DNA of 29,948 nucleotides from Pinguiococcus pyrenoidosus (Eukaryota; Sar; Pinguiophyceae; Pinguiochrysidales; Pinguiochrysidaceae): the NCBI GenBank assembly GCA_019677205.1, contig JAAMXY010001510.1:1-29948 (forward strand), given 5' to 3'. Under the pieces are notes generated by a model that was not told where the DNA came from, searched no databases, and saw only the letters and a list, made by a program, of their open reading frames with translations. A program made the translations under genes and the position numbers. Below, one piece after another: positions 29,294-29,948 of this stretch (the stretch's first letter is position 1; the number at the start of each line of letters is the position of its first letter).

Positions 29294-29948
29294 ATGGGCT
29301 GCCTGAACTCGGTGCCCAAGGCGCCCAAGGCCGGCGCGGACGAGCCGGCGATTGAGCCGTAAGCGAACCATCCGAGCGCAGCGATTCTTCGCCGCGCGCT
29401 GAGCTGCTCTTTTCTGCAGAGACGCGACCAGGCTGACGCTGGCTTGGGACGACCGCACCGACCGGCTGCAGGACCTGCTGAACGACGACCACATCTTGTA
29501 CGAGGTGCTGGAGCGCGTGCGCAAGCAGGCGTATGTTACCTTCATCCGCCAGAATGAGCTCAACATCGAGGTCAAGGGCCAAGGAGCCGCCCAGGACGTG
29601 GTGGACTTCATAGACAGCCGAGCGTCCGGCGCGAACGACCGGGACATGCCGGCGGAGTACCGGGAGTGGCTGTCGGGCAAGTCGTCCCGAACGTGCACGA
29701 GCATCAACGCGTCCCTCGGCCGCAGCCCCTTCCGAAGTTGGCAGCCCCACCACGGGGCCAAAGCGGTGCAGATCGTGGAGGCGTCGGGCTTGGGGACCAT
29801 CGTGATCCGCGAGCTGCGGGTCTTCGTCGACGGCGGGGAGCAGGAGATGTCGTGGATCAACTGGCTCATGCCGCGGGAGAACGAGGCGCGGCCCCAAAGA
29901 GAGCTCGACCTCTTCCCGGACAAGGCCAGCGGCTTCGTGGGCTTCCTG
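29294..29948 (+). CDS. N-terminally lipidated (MGC) protein of unknown family, partial
   Basis: Runs off the window end. Two exons are inferred so far, 29294-29358 and 29420 onward, with a 61-nt intron (GAGCC|GTAAGC..TTTCTGCAG, phase 2). The product begins MGCLNSVPKAPKAG: Gly2 fits N-myristoylation and Cys3 palmitoylation, which would hold it at a membrane. The visible 198 residues are soluble and mixed charged, with a helical part (DRLQDLLNDDHILYEVLERV) followed by a Trp-rich beta-type part (REWLSGKSS, SPFRSWQPHHGAKAVQIVE, IVIRELRVFVDGG, MSWINWLMP). The frame stays open for 529 nt with coding-like composition and no stop. I do not recognise the family. Confidence 0.7.

Noticed and set aside
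29009-29923. 304-codon minus-strand open frame at the right edge
   Set aside because: It is antisense to the MGC protein gene, which has a well-placed intron and start; the minus product is Ser/Arg-rich with no family motif.
1-29948. tRNA or rRNA genes
   Set aside because: I looked for GGTTCRANYCC-type B boxes with matching A boxes and for conserved rRNA blocks on both strands and found none convincing; a tRNAscan run would be decisive.

Overview
This window is nuclear DNA from a compact, GC-rich eukaryote, most likely a unicellular alga or other protist; the sequence alone does not fix the lineage. The gene products are eukaryotic: a RINT1/Tip20 tether, a PRA1 protein, a class I histone deacetylase, a kelch-BTB protein, an AGC kinase and a MutL/Mlh3 endonuclease domain. 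Short GT-AG introns of about 65-160 nt can be placed from reading-frame switches that rejoin conserved motifs in matching phase. There are 15 protein genes in 30 kb. Neighbours mostly alternate in strand, giving short convergent gaps (50-360 nt) and longer divergent promoter regions (about 0.5-1.1 kb). I saw no rRNA, tRNA, CRISPR array or transposon.

Layout: RINT1/Tip20-like tether (-, 189-2475); Mn-dependent ADP-ribose/CDP-alcohol diphosphatase-like phosphoesterase (+, 2938-4286); a three-exon gene joining a FAM172/Arb2-like alpha/beta-hydrolase fold to a complete AGC protein kinase (-, 4643-8219); a bacterial-type RsmJ rRNA methyltransferase with a probable organelle presequence (+, 9132-10220); PRA1-family protein (-, 10362-11223); an orphan four-pass membrane protein (+, 12358-13338); a stand-alone Mlh3-type endonuclease domain without the MutL ATPase (+, 14199-15111); six kelch repeats followed by BTB and BACK-like regions (-, 15199-17027); a small protein that looks like longin plus roadblock (+, 17907-18653); an intronless secreted GT8 glycosyltransferase (-, 18704-20113), head to head with an exostosin/GT47 gene (+, 20608-22579); a seven-exon class I histone deacetylase (+, 23050-24796); a small helical membrane protein, possibly MICOS-like (+, 25517-26255); a four-exon paralogue of the GT8 gene (-, 26591-28434); and the start of a gene for a protein with an N-terminal MGC lipidation signal (+, 29294 to the window end).

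Functionally there is a loose secretory-pathway theme (Dsl1/NRZ tether, PRA1, longin-roadblock, two GT8 enzymes, one GT47 enzyme), but nothing indicates a true operon. The most unusual content is the Arb2-AGC kinase fusion. Next come the ATPase-less Mlh3 endonuclease, the nuclear RsmJ, the intronless/intron-rich GT8 pair and the longin-roadblock protein. All exon boundaries are inferred by eye from GT-AG sites, phase and family motifs; none rests on transcript data.
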